57,275 nt of DNA from Clostridiaceae bacterium (lineage in GTDB: Bacteria; Bacillota; Clostridia; Oscillospirales; Acutalibacteraceae). This document shows positions 1 to 7,194 of this stretch, piece by piece. The number at the start of each line of letters is the position of its first letter. Position 1 is the first letter of the stretch. The stretch spans positions 1 to 57,275 of the forward strand of contig JAEEHB010000055.1 in the NCBI GenBank assembly GCA_016280595.1, given 5' to 3'. The notes beneath the pieces are model-generated. The model was not told the origin of the DNA. It made no database searches and saw only the letters and a list, made by a program, of their open reading frames with translations. The translations under genes and the position numbers were made by a program.

Positions 1-1
1 A

Positions 2-140
2 CCTCAAAGAGATGAAATTTGTGCATATTTGCAGGTTTTGACGACGAGGAATACTTGGCTGTATTCCGAGGAGGAAACCCTGCATAAGATGTGCAAAGGT
101 CGCTCTTTGAGGCATTACTGTTTTATGACCCTCCGCCCTT
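2..140 (+). repeat. Structured repeat element, left copy (candidate small RNA)
   Basis: Bases 27-140 are identical to the reverse complement of 57162-57275, giving a 114-bp exact inverted duplicate at the two window edges. The left copy also folds into one nested rod on the plus strand: a 10-bp outer helix (2-11 with 103-112, no mismatch), a 9-bp helix with two G-T wobbles (18-26 with 89-97), an inner helix (31-35 with 79-83, extended by 36-38 with 75-77), and a 7-bp apical hairpin (48-54 with 61-67, loop ttggct). A weak terminator-like hairpin follows at 130-147. This looks like a multi-copy structured RNA or a palindromic mobile repeat. I do not recognise a named RNA family. A short reading frame (TTG at 19 to TAA at 87, ending FDDEEYLAVFRGGNPA) crosses it but lacks a convincing ribosome site. 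Confidence 0.7.
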
Positions 141-158
141 TCGGGGGTGCTCTGTTTT
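130..158 (+). terminator. Weak terminator-like hairpin after the left repeat
   Basis: CCTCCG at 130-135 can pair with CGGGGG at 142-147 (one T-G wobble), followed by a T-rich stretch (gttttcattttatt). It would end a plus-strand transcript of the repeat element. The stem is only 6 bp, so this is tentative. Confidence 0.35.
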
Positions 159-175
159 CATTTTATTATTAGTTT

Positions 176-1510
176 TTATTCGTGAGCGCTTGTACCTTCA
201 AAGCGGTCGAGTGTTAAGTTTCCGGCGTTTTCGCAGTCAATCGCGTCTGCGTATTCGTCACACACTCTGCCCCAGCTGACTTTTGATTTAGATATTTTCA
301 CATTGTCTGCGTATCTTATGCAGAAGCCCGAATTTTTATGTTTTTCAACCTCTCTGCCGATGCCCGGGCGCAGGTCGTAAAGTCCGCTTTCCCATTTTGA
401 GGATTTGTCAAGCGTGATACTGCAGTTTTCAAACAGCACATCTTTAATCCTGTTTTCCTCTGTGCCGTGTATCAGTACGCCGTTTTCGCCTTTTGCGGTG
501 ATGTTGAAAAACCTGATGTTTTCTATACTGCCGCTCTTCGTGTTTTCGTCGCGGTTAAATGTGGTTATCACTATCGGCTCGGCGGTGCCCCACCAGTCGG
601 GGCAGAAGCGTCTTGTTTCGATTATGATATCCGAATATGAAACATTTTCAACACAGCCGCCGTCTCTTATCTGGATTGAAAGCCCTCTGTTTGAGCGGCT
701 TATGATGCAGTTGCTGACCAGTATATTTCTGAAATCTCCCACGCCCTCTGTGCCGATTTTAATCGCGGCGGAGGTTGAAACGAGCGTACAGCCGCTTATG
801 ATTATGTTTTCGCACGGTCCGTATTCGGAATTGCCTTTTGATGTTTTAAGGCAGATGCAGTCGTCCGCGCACTCGATATGGCAGTTTGTAATCCTGACAT
901 TTGAGCAGTGGTCGGGGTCTATGCCGTCGGAGTTTGCCACGTCAAGGTCGTTGAGAATACGGATGCTGTCAATTCTCACATCGTCACACCCTGCGGGGTG
1001 CAGAGTCCAGAAAGGGGCATCCTTTACACAGAAATCGCGCAGGGTGATATGGTTGCTCTTTTCAATATATATGACTGTCGGGCGGGGATAAAAATCGCCC
1101 GTGACATAATACCTGTCTTTTCTTTTCACAAATGAATGACCGTTTGCGTCAATCAGACCTTCACCGCTGATTGAGCAGAAATCCGCCTCATAAGCGTATA
1201 TAAATACAAAACTCGGTTTGCCCGTCACGGGGTTTCCGATGAGGGCTGTCTTCGGGTCGTTTATCTGCATATTAGGGCGGAAGTAACCTTCAATATCGCC
1301 CGTAGCCTTAAGCACGGCGCCTTTCTGAATGTGCAGGTCAACATTTGCCTTAAGGTGAATTGAACTGCTGTAAAAGGTTTTGCCGCTTTCAAGCACTACT
1401 CTGCCGCCGCCGTTTGAGGCGCATTCGTCAATCGCTTTCTGAATTGCGGCGCTGTCGTCCGTTTTGCCGTCTGCGAGTGCGCCGTATGAAATTGCATTGT
1501 ATTCTTTCAT
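176..1510 (-). CDS. Glycoside hydrolase family 28 (polygalacturonase-like), cytoplasmic
   Basis: This 444-residue protein has the right-handed parallel beta-helix pattern of GH28 pectin-degrading enzymes: an N-terminal pectate-lyase-superfamily strand (YGALADGKTDDSAAIQKAID, near residue 8) and the GH28 signatures NSDGIDPDHC and ADDCICLKT carrying the catalytic aspartates. The third classical GH28 motif (GHGxSxGS) is replaced by IKIGTEGVGDFRNI. There is no signal peptide, so it should act in the cytoplasm on imported oligogalacturonides or related oligosaccharides. The ATG lies one base beyond the stop of the upstream thiolase gene, so the two are translationally coupled. The exact substrate cannot be read from the sequence. 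Confidence 0.88.
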   Translation of the reverse strand: MKEYNAISYGALADGKTDDSAAIQKAIDECASNGGGRVVLESGKTFYSSSIHLKANVDLHIQKGAVLKATGDIEGYFRPNMQINDPKTALIGNPVTGKPSFVFIYAYEADFCSISGEGLIDANGHSFVKRKDRYYVTGDFYPRPTVIYIEKSNHITLRDFCVKDAPFWTLHPAGCDDVRIDSIRILNDLDVANSDGIDPDHCSNVRITNCHIECADDCICLKTSKGNSEYGPCENIIISGCTLVSTSAAIKIGTEGVGDFRNILVSNCIISRSNRGLSIQIRDGGCVENVSYSDIIIETRRFCPDWWGTAEPIVITTFNRDENTKSGSIENIRFFNITAKGENGVLIHGTEENRIKDVLFENCSITLDKSSKWESGLYDLRPGIGREVEKHKNSGFCIRYADNVKISKSKVSWGRVCDEYADAIDCENAGNLTLDRFEGTSAHE

Positions 1511-1511
1511 A

Positions 1512-2222
1512 TCAGTATCCGTTAATCTCCTTGCGCTGCATCGCGCCGAGTATTTTTCCTCTCACGTTTCCGTATTTCTTTTCGAGCGAAGAGAGAAACT
1601 GCTTCACTTCCTCGCGCTCCGTGTTACCGTCTGCCGGGCAGCTGCTCGGCTTTACGGGCAGGTTTTCCCTGCGGGCAACTCTTGCGCAGTCGCTTTCCCT
1701 CGCGTATATCATAGGCCTTATCACCGTAACCTCTTTTCTGTCAAGGTAGGTCACAGGCTGAAAACAGTCGAGCGTGCCGCCGTTAAACAGATTCATAATA
1801 AAGGTTTCCGCCACATCGTCAAGGTGATGCCCGAGCGCGACTTTATTGCAGCCCTGCTCAATCGCCGCAAGGTTTAGAGCACCTCTTCTCATTTTTGAGC
1901 AGAGCGAACACGGGTTGCTCTCCTGACGCACCTCAAATATCAGTTTGTAAAGATTGGTCGGCTTTATTATGTGCTTAACGCCTATGCTTTCGCAATATGC
2001 GGTTATTTCCGAAAAGTCCGTTGGCTCGTTGCCGAACTGCATATCAACGGTGATTGCAACCAGGTCAAACGGCTCGGGGTAAAAAGATTTCAGTTTTGCC
2101 ATAGCGGCAAGCAGCGAAAGCGAATCCTTGCCCGCGCTTACACCTACCGCGATTTTGTCGCCGTTTTGTATCATATCATAATCCTGACACGCGGCGCGCA
2201 TATATCCGAGAAGTTTCTGCAA
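1512..2222 (-). CDS. TtcA/TtuA-type tRNA 2-thiolation PP-loop ATPase
   Basis: This is a 236-residue N-type ATP pyrophosphatase. The PP-loop SAGKDS is at residues 29-34, a CxxC pair (PCSLCSKMRRG, Cys105 and Cys108) is suited to hold an Fe-S cluster, and GHHLDDVAETF follows. Together these are typical of TtcA-like enzymes that adenylate a tRNA pyrimidine and replace oxygen with sulfur (2-thiocytidine at position 32 in TtcA). A lone later Cys (PSSCPADG) may be the third ligand. The start is TTG with the site TAGGTGA upstream. The gene sits 10 bp after ymdB and directly precedes the GH28 gene. Which tRNA base is modified in this lineage is inferred, not shown. Confidence 0.85.
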   Translation of the reverse strand: MQKLLGYMRAACQDYDMIQNGDKIAVGVSAGKDSLSLLAAMAKLKSFYPEPFDLVAITVDMQFGNEPTDFSEITAYCESIGVKHIIKPTNLYKLIFEVRQESNPCSLCSKMRRGALNLAAIEQGCNKVALGHHLDDVAETFIMNLFNGGTLDCFQPVTYLDRKEVTVIRPMIYARESDCARVARRENLPVKPSSCPADGNTEREEVKQFLSSLEKKYGNVRGKILGAMQRKEINGY

Positions 2223-2232
2223 CTTATATCAC

Positions 2233-3000
2233 CTACTCAACAATAACCGGCTCAACGCTCAGGCATTTGCCCGTACCGTTGTCAATTTCAAAAATACACC
2301 CGTTCATAAAGCACGGGCCGTCTGCGGCGTCAAAGCGGGTGGGCAAACCCGTACGTATATATCTTACGGAAAGCTCGGGTTTAACGCCGATTACGGAATC
2401 CTTAACGCCCGTCATACCTATATCCGAGATAAATCCCGTGCCGCCGGGCAGTACTCTTGCGTCCGCTGTTTGCACATGCGTATGCGTGCCGAAAACGGCG
2501 CTTACCCTGCCGTCAAGGTGATATGCAAGGGCGGCTTTCTCGGCTGTCGCCTCCGCGTGAAAATCCACAATAATACTTTTACAGCGTATTTTTGAAAGTA
2601 TCTCGTCTGCTGTGTCAAACGGATTTGCGCAGTCTTCCATATACACTCTGCCGGAAAGGTTGATAACCGCAACCTGCGTATAGCCGAGGTCAATTACGGC
2701 GTAGCCTTTGCCGGGCGCCTCGCGGTGATAGTTGGCAGGTCTTATTATATCCGCCCTCTCATCGAGAAAGTCATATATTTCTTTGCGGCGGAAAACGTGA
2801 TTGCCCGTTGTGATTATGTCCGCTCCGCTGTCGAATATATGATTTGCGCTCGAGGGCAATATGCCGTTGCCTACGGCTGAGTTTTCGCCGTTGACGATTG
2901 TGAAATCTATGCTTTTCAGTTTTTTGAATGCGGGCAGGCGGGCTCTGAGAAATTCACAGCCTCTGTCCGATACAACATCGCCTATTGCAAGTATATTCAT
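2233..3000 (-). CDS. ymdB: YmdB-family metallophosphoesterase (TIGR00282)
   Basis: This 255-residue protein has the metal-binding motifs of the YmdB family: GDVVSDRG near the N-terminus, NGENSAVGNG, TTGNHVFRRKE, and a C-terminal GTHTHVQTAD. In Bacillus subtilis YmdB hydrolyses 2',3'-cyclic nucleotides and influences biofilm and motility decisions, and its gene lies next to rny as here. I chose the ATG at 3000 because the upstream AGGTGA sits at the right distance. A GTG three codons earlier overlaps that ribosome site. The gene follows the rny terminator hairpin, so expression is probably partly uncoupled from rny. Confidence 0.9.
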   Translation of the reverse strand: MNILAIGDVVSDRGCEFLRARLPAFKKLKSIDFTIVNGENSAVGNGILPSSANHIFDSGADIITTGNHVFRRKEIYDFLDERADIIRPANYHREAPGKGYAVIDLGYTQVAVINLSGRVYMEDCANPFDTADEILSKIRCKSIIVDFHAEATAEKAALAYHLDGRVSAVFGTHTHVQTADARVLPGGTGFISDIGMTGVKDSVIGVKPELSVRYIRTGLPTRFDAADGPCFMNGCIFEIDNGTGKCLSVEPVIVE

Positions 3001-3019
3001 CGTATTCACCTAAATAAAA

Positions 3020-3043
3020 GGCGGAAGCCGAAAGACCTCCGCC
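3020..3043 (-). terminator. Intrinsic terminator after rny
   Basis: Read on the minus strand, GGCGGAGG pairs with CTTCCGCC (8 bp, one wobble, stem 3036-3043 with 3020-3027) and is followed by TTTTATTT. It lies between rny and ymdB and may only partly terminate. Confidence 0.75.
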
Positions 3044-3052
3044 CGCTCTTTT

Positions 3053-4600
3053 TTACTTCGCTATACCCTGAGCCCTGGTTTCTCTTATGAGATTGACTTT
3101 GATTTCACCGGGGTAGTCCATGGTGCTTTCAATTTTCTCAGCAATTTCTTTTGCAAGAATAACCATTCTGTCATCACTGATTTTCTCGGGATTGACAATG
3201 ATTCTGACTTCTCTGCCCGCCTGGATGGCGTAAGCCTTGTCAACGCCTTCAAATCCGGTTGTGACCTCTTCAAGAGCCTGCAGACGCTTGATGTAATTCT
3301 GAAGGTCTTCGCGTCTTGCGCCGGGTCTTGCCGCCGAAATGGCGTCGGCCGCCTGTACGAGGATGGCGGTAATGCTCTTGGGCTCTACCGTGCCGTGATG
3401 CGCTTCAATCGCGTTGAGAATAATATCGTTTTCTTTATATCTCTTGGCAAATTCTACGCCGAGGGCAACGTGTGTGCCTTCCATCTCGTGGTCAAGCGCC
3501 TTGCCGATATCGTGAAGAAGACCGGCTCTCTTTGCGCTCTTGACATCGGTGCCGAGTTCCTGCGCCATAAGGCCTGCTATATAGGAAACTTCAAGCGAGT
3601 GGTTGAGCACGTTCTGGCCGTAACTTGTGCGGTATTTGAGTTTTCCGAGCAGTTTTACTATCTCGTGGTTTACATTGTTTACGCCGGCCTTGATAACCGC
3701 TTTTTCGCCGGTCTGCTTAATTGTCTGCTCAACTTCGCGTTTTGATTTTTCAAACAGTTCTTCGATTCTCGCCGGGTGAATTCTGCCGTCCTGAATAAGT
3801 TTTTCAAGAGTAAGGCGTGCAACTTCTCTGCGTACCGGGTCGAATGATGAAACGGTGATTGCTTCGGGTGTGTCATCGATGATAAGGTTAACGCCCGTAA
3901 TCATTTCGAATGTGCGGACATTTCTGCCCTCTCTGCCGATGATTCTGCCCTTCATATCGTCATTGGGAAGGGCAACGGTTGATACTGTGGCTTCTGCGGA
4001 GTGGTCTGCAGCGCAGCGCTGAATCGCCGTAGCGATAATCTCCGCCGCGAGAGCGTCGCTCTCGTCTTTGGTTCTCTGGGTGAATTCCTGAATTTTGACC
4101 GCTTTTTCGTGGTCGAGTTTGTCCTCAAGTCTGCTGAGAATGTATGCCTTTGCCTGCTCCTGTGAGTAGCCGGATATTCTTTCGAGGTTTGCCATTTCGG
4201 CGTTTTTGAGCCTCTCAAGTTCTTCCATTTTTGCGTCGGCTTCTTTCAGTTTGCCTTCAAGGACTTCTTCTTTCTTTTCGAGGTTGTCGGTCTTTTTGTC
4301 AAGGTTTTCTTCTTTCTGGTTGAGTCTTCTTTCAAGCCTCTGAACTTCGGAGCGTCTTTCACGCAGCTCTTTTTCGGTTTCTGTACGCTGCTTGTGGATT
4401 TCGTCTTTCGCTTCGAGTATGGCTTCTTTCTTTTTCGCTTCTGCTGTTGTCATCGCTTCGCTGACAATTTTCTTTGCTTCTTTTTCAGCTGAGCCGATGG
4501 CGGCTTCCGCCACTTTCTTTCTATGAGCAACGCCGATAAGGTATCCGGCTATGATGCCGACTACGATGCCTGCGGCGATACCGATCAGAATTTTAATCAA
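3053..4600 (-). CDS. rny: Ribonuclease Y
   Basis: RNase Y is the membrane-anchored endonuclease that starts bulk mRNA decay in many Firmicutes. The 515-residue product has one N-terminal membrane helix ([20 protein letters not shown]), a long charged coiled coil (about residues 35-185), a KH domain ([15 protein letters not shown]), and an HD domain with [19 protein letters not shown] place the start at a TTG (4598-4600) because AAAGGAGG lies just upstream and the membrane helix follows at once. Extending upstream adds 18 residues with no family similarity. Length matches the B. subtilis enzyme (about 520). Neighbouring ymdB is a conserved partner. Confidence 0.96.
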   Translation of the reverse strand: MIKILIGIAAGIVVGIIAGYLIGVAHRKKVAEAAIGSAEKEAKKIVSEAMTTAEAKKKEAILEAKDEIHKQRTETEKELRERRSEVQRLERRLNQKEENLDKKTDNLEKKEEVLEGKLKEADAKMEELERLKNAEMANLERISGYSQEQAKAYILSRLEDKLDHEKAVKIQEFTQRTKDESDALAAEIIATAIQRCAADHSAEATVSTVALPNDDMKGRIIGREGRNVRTFEMITGVNLIIDDTPEAITVSSFDPVRREVARLTLEKLIQDGRIHPARIEELFEKSKREVEQTIKQTGEKAVIKAGVNNVNHEIVKLLGKLKYRTSYGQNVLNHSLEVSYIAGLMAQELGTDVKSAKRAGLLHDIGKALDHEMEGTHVALGVEFAKRYKENDIILNAIEAHHGTVEPKSITAILVQAADAISAARPGARREDLQNYIKRLQALEEVTTGFEGVDKAYAIQAGREVRIIVNPEKISDDRMVILAKEIAEKIESTMDYPGEIKVNLIRETRAQGIAK

Positions 4601-4747
4601 GCTTTTTCCTCCTTTACCGTAAATTCTGATTAGACCCGGGGGAGCAAAAGACACACTCCCGCGGCCGGAAATATATGTTTTGCAGATACAAAATCATTCA
4701 ATGGAGCCCGGGTAAAACAGATTAACCCATTAAACACCATTGTAGTA

Positions 4748-4776
4748 ATAATACAATCATATAAATATAATGTCAA
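4748..4776 (-). promoter_or_regulatory. Promoter for rny
   Basis: On the minus strand TTGACA (4771-4776) and TATTAT (4748-4753) are separated by 17 bp, a near-ideal sigma-A promoter. It leaves an untranslated leader of about 140 bases before the rny start. I see no riboswitch in that leader. Confidence 0.75.
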
Positions 4777-4806
4777 GATTTTTATTCATATTTTGTATAA
4801 AAGTTG

Positions 4807-4835
4807 TTGACAATAACAATATATAGTGCTAATAT
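4807..4835 (+). promoter_or_regulatory. Promoter for the thrS T-box leader
   Basis: TTGACA (4807-4812) and TAATAT (4830-4835) with a 17-bp spacer lie immediately upstream of the T-box leader. The promoter diverges from the rny promoter. Confidence 0.8.
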
Positions 4836-4844
4836 TACTTGCAA

Positions 4845-5068
4845 TAAGAAATCGTTGAAGCAGAAGTCTTATCCGTATTTCCCGGTTTCAGAGAGCCGCC
4901 TCACGGCTGAAAGGGCGGTAACAGGGCAGGGTAAGATACCACTGCCGAGTGCCTCCGAAACAAGGTGTGCCGTATGGCTGCGTTAAGGCCTTCAAGTGCC
5001 GGCTTTACCGGAATACGGGTGGAACCGTGGGATTATATCTCATCCTGTTTTCAGGATGGGATTTTTTG
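4845..5068 (+). promoter_or_regulatory. T-box riboswitch controlling thrS
   Basis: This leader binds uncharged tRNA-Thr and lets transcription continue when threonine is scarce. The conserved features are visible: AGAGAGCC in the Stem I distal bulge (from about 4891), the T-box element GGGTGGAACCGTGG (5017-5030), and a Rho-independent terminator with stem 5038-5047 pairing with 5052-5061 followed by six Ts. The Stem I base can pair GCAG with CTGC (4942-4945), which places the specifier codon at ACC (4938-4940, Thr) followed by the usual purine. Specifier and downstream gene agree. Confidence 0.92.
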
Positions 5069-5116
5069 TTTTCTCCCGGTGCACAAAAGAAAAATAATTT
5101 CGAAAGGATGAATAAT

Positions 5117-7060
5117 ATGGTAAAAGTAACTCTCAAAGGCGGAGTAGTAAAGGAATTTGACAGCGGAATTACCGCCGCCGAAATCGCAAAGAGCATAGGT
5201 GAAGGCCTCTATAAAGCTGCCTGTGTCTGCAAGATAAACGGCGAAGTCAAGGACTTAAGAACTCCCGTAAACGAAGATTGTGAACTTCAGATTTTAACAT
5301 TTGATGATGAGGACGGAAAAAGGACCTACCGTCACTCCGCTTCTCACGTGCTCGCTCAGGCGGTGAAAAGGCTTTACCCCGCTGCAAAACTCGCCATCGG
5401 TCCGGCTGTTGACAACGGCTTCTACTATGACTTTGATGTTGACGAGCCCTTCACTCCCGAGGATGTTGAAAAAATCGAGGAAGAGATGCGCAAAATCATT
5501 AAGGAAGATCTGCCCATCGAGTATTTCGAGATGACACCCGACGAAGCGATTTCTTATTATGAAAATCTCGGCGAAATCTATAAGGTTGAACTTATCAAAG
5601 AGCATGCCGACAAAGGCGAAAACATCAGTTTTTATAAGCAGGGCGAGTTCACGGAACTCTGCGCGGGTCCTCACATTATGTCAACCGGCAGAATAAAGGC
5701 TTTCAAGATTACCTCCTGCACGGGCGCTTACTGGAGAGGCAACGAGAAAAACAAGATGCTCCAGCGCGTTTACGCCACCGCCTTTACCAAAAAGGATGAG
5801 ATGGAAGCATACCTTGCATCCGTTGAAGAGGCGAAGAAAAGAGACCACAATAAACTCGGCAGAGAACTTCACCTGTTTACAACGGTTGATTATATCGGTC
5901 AGGGTCTCCCCATTATGCTGCCCAAGGGCGCCAAAATCATCCAGCTTCTTCAGCGCTTTGTTGAGGATGAAGAGGCTCGCAGAGGCTGGCAGCTCACCAA
6001 AACGCCGTTTATGGCAAAGAGCGATCTTTACAAGATTTCAGGCCACTGGGATCACTATAAAGACGGTATGTTCGTTCTCGGCGACGAGGAAAAGGACGAC
6101 GAAGTGTACGCCCTTCGCCCGATGACCTGCCCGTTCCAGTATCAGGCTTATCTCAACGAGCCCCGTTCATACAGAGACCTTCCCCTCAGATATGACGAAA
6201 CCTCCACGCTCTTCCGCAACGAGGCTTCCGGCGAAATGCACGGCCTTATCAGAGTGCGTCAGTTCACGATTTCCGAAGGCCACCTTATGTGCAGGCCCGA
6301 CCAGCTCGAGGATGAATTCAGAAACTGCCTTGAACTTGCCATTTATATGCTCAAAACGCTCGGTCTCTATGAGGATGTTTCATACAGATTCTCACAGTGG
6401 GATCCCGATGACAGAGAGAAATATATCGGCACCGAAGAGCAGTGGGATGAAGCACAGAGCACGATGAAGAAAATCCTTGACGATATTGGTATTTCCTATA
6501 AAATCGGTATCGGAGAAGCCGCCTTCTACGGCCCGAAACTTGACATCCAGATCAAGAATGTTTTCGGCAAGGAAGACACGCTCATTACCATCCAGATTGA
6601 CCAGATGCTTGCTCAGCAGTTTGATATGGTTTATACCGATTCCGACGGCTCCAAGAAGAATCCCTACATCATTCACCGCACATCAATCGGCTGCTATGAA
6701 AGAACGCTCGCTCTTCTTATCGAAAAGTACGCCGGCGCTTTCCCGCTCTGGCTTGCTCCCGTTCAGGTAAGGCTCATGCCCATAGCGGACAGACATCACG
6801 ATTACGCCTATGAAATCAAGGCGAAACTCGAAAAAGCCGGCATCCGCTGCGAAGTTGACGCGAGAAATGAGAAAATCGGCTACAAAATCAGAGAAGCACA
6901 GCTTGAAAAAATACCCTATATGCTCCTTATGGGCGATAAGGATATCGAAGCCGGCGTAGTATCCGTGCGCAAGAGAGGCGAGGGCGATATAGGCGCTCTC
7001 GGCGTTGACGAATTTATCGAAAGCGCGCTTGCGGATATTGATAAAAAAGTCATTTGGTAA
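5117..7060 (+). CDS. thrS: Threonyl-tRNA synthetase
   Basis: Class II aminoacyl-tRNA synthetase that charges tRNA-Thr. The 647-residue protein has, in order, an N-terminal TGS domain (VTLKGGVVKEFDSG), the second additional editing domain with HSASHVLAQAVKRLYP and the CAGPH motif, the catalytic core (motif 1 near HWDHYKDGM, motif 2 RYDETSTLFRNEASGEMHGLIR, motif 3 near HRTSIGCYERTLALLIE), and the C-terminal anticodon-binding domain. I chose the ATG at 5117 because GAAAGGA ends seven bases upstream. An in-frame ATG at 5108 overlaps that site. The gene is controlled by the T-box leader upstream. Confidence 0.97.
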   Translation: MVKVTLKGGVVKEFDSGITAAEIAKSIGEGLYKAACVCKINGEVKDLRTPVNEDCELQILTFDDEDGKRTYRHSASHVLAQAVKRLYPAAKLAIGPAVDNGFYYDFDVDEPFTPEDVEKIEEEMRKIIKEDLPIEYFEMTPDEAISYYENLGEIYKVELIKEHADKGENISFYKQGEFTELCAGPHIMSTGRIKAFKITSCTGAYWRGNEKNKMLQRVYATAFTKKDEMEAYLASVEEAKKRDHNKLGRELHLFTTVDYIGQGLPIMLPKGAKIIQLLQRFVEDEEARRGWQLTKTPFMAKSDLYKISGHWDHYKDGMFVLGDEEKDDEVYALRPMTCPFQYQAYLNEPRSYRDLPLRYDETSTLFRNEASGEMHGLIRVRQFTISEGHLMCRPDQLEDEFRNCLELAIYMLKTLGLYEDVSYRFSQWDPDDREKYIGTEEQWDEAQSTMKKILDDIGISYKIGIGEAAFYGPKLDIQIKNVFGKEDTLITIQIDQMLAQQFDMVYTDSDGSKKNPYIIHRTSIGCYERTLALLIEKYAGAFPLWLAPVQVRLMPIADRHHDYAYEIKAKLEKAGIRCEVDARNEKIGYKIREAQLEKIPYMLLMGDKDIEAGVVSVRKRGEGDIGALGVDEFIESALADIDKKVIW

Positions 7061-7110
7061 TTAAGCCGAAAAAACTCCTCAAAAACACCGCTTCTTTTTA
7101 TAATTTTATA

Positions 7111-7155
7111 TTTACAAATCTGTCGTGTAGTGTTAAAATACTATACGGCAGATTT
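7111..7155 (+). promoter_or_regulatory. nifJ promoter embedded in a 16-bp inverted repeat
   Basis: TTTACA (7111-7116) and TAAAAT (7134-7139) with a 17-bp spacer form a promoter for the oxidoreductase gene. The region is also a long inverted repeat: 7116-7131 pairs with 7140-7155 across all 16 positions with two G-T wobbles, and the -10 box fills the 8-base loop. This could be an operator for a dimeric regulator or a thrS terminator (the following T tract is poor). Both readings fit the sequence. Confidence 0.55.
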
Positions 7156-7194
7156 TGTCTAAGAAGATTAAAAAACTTTCAGGAGGAATGTTCT

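Noticed and set aside
91-279. Plus-strand open frame of 62 codons running out of the left repeat
   Set aside because: It starts inside the structured repeat, crosses the 3' end of the GH28 gene on the opposite strand, and has arginine- and serine-rich composition typical of a shadow frame.
4804-5110. Possible coding extension upstream of thrS
   Set aside because: The stretch is the T-box leader with its terminator; the TGS domain begins at 5117 with a ribosome site just upstream.
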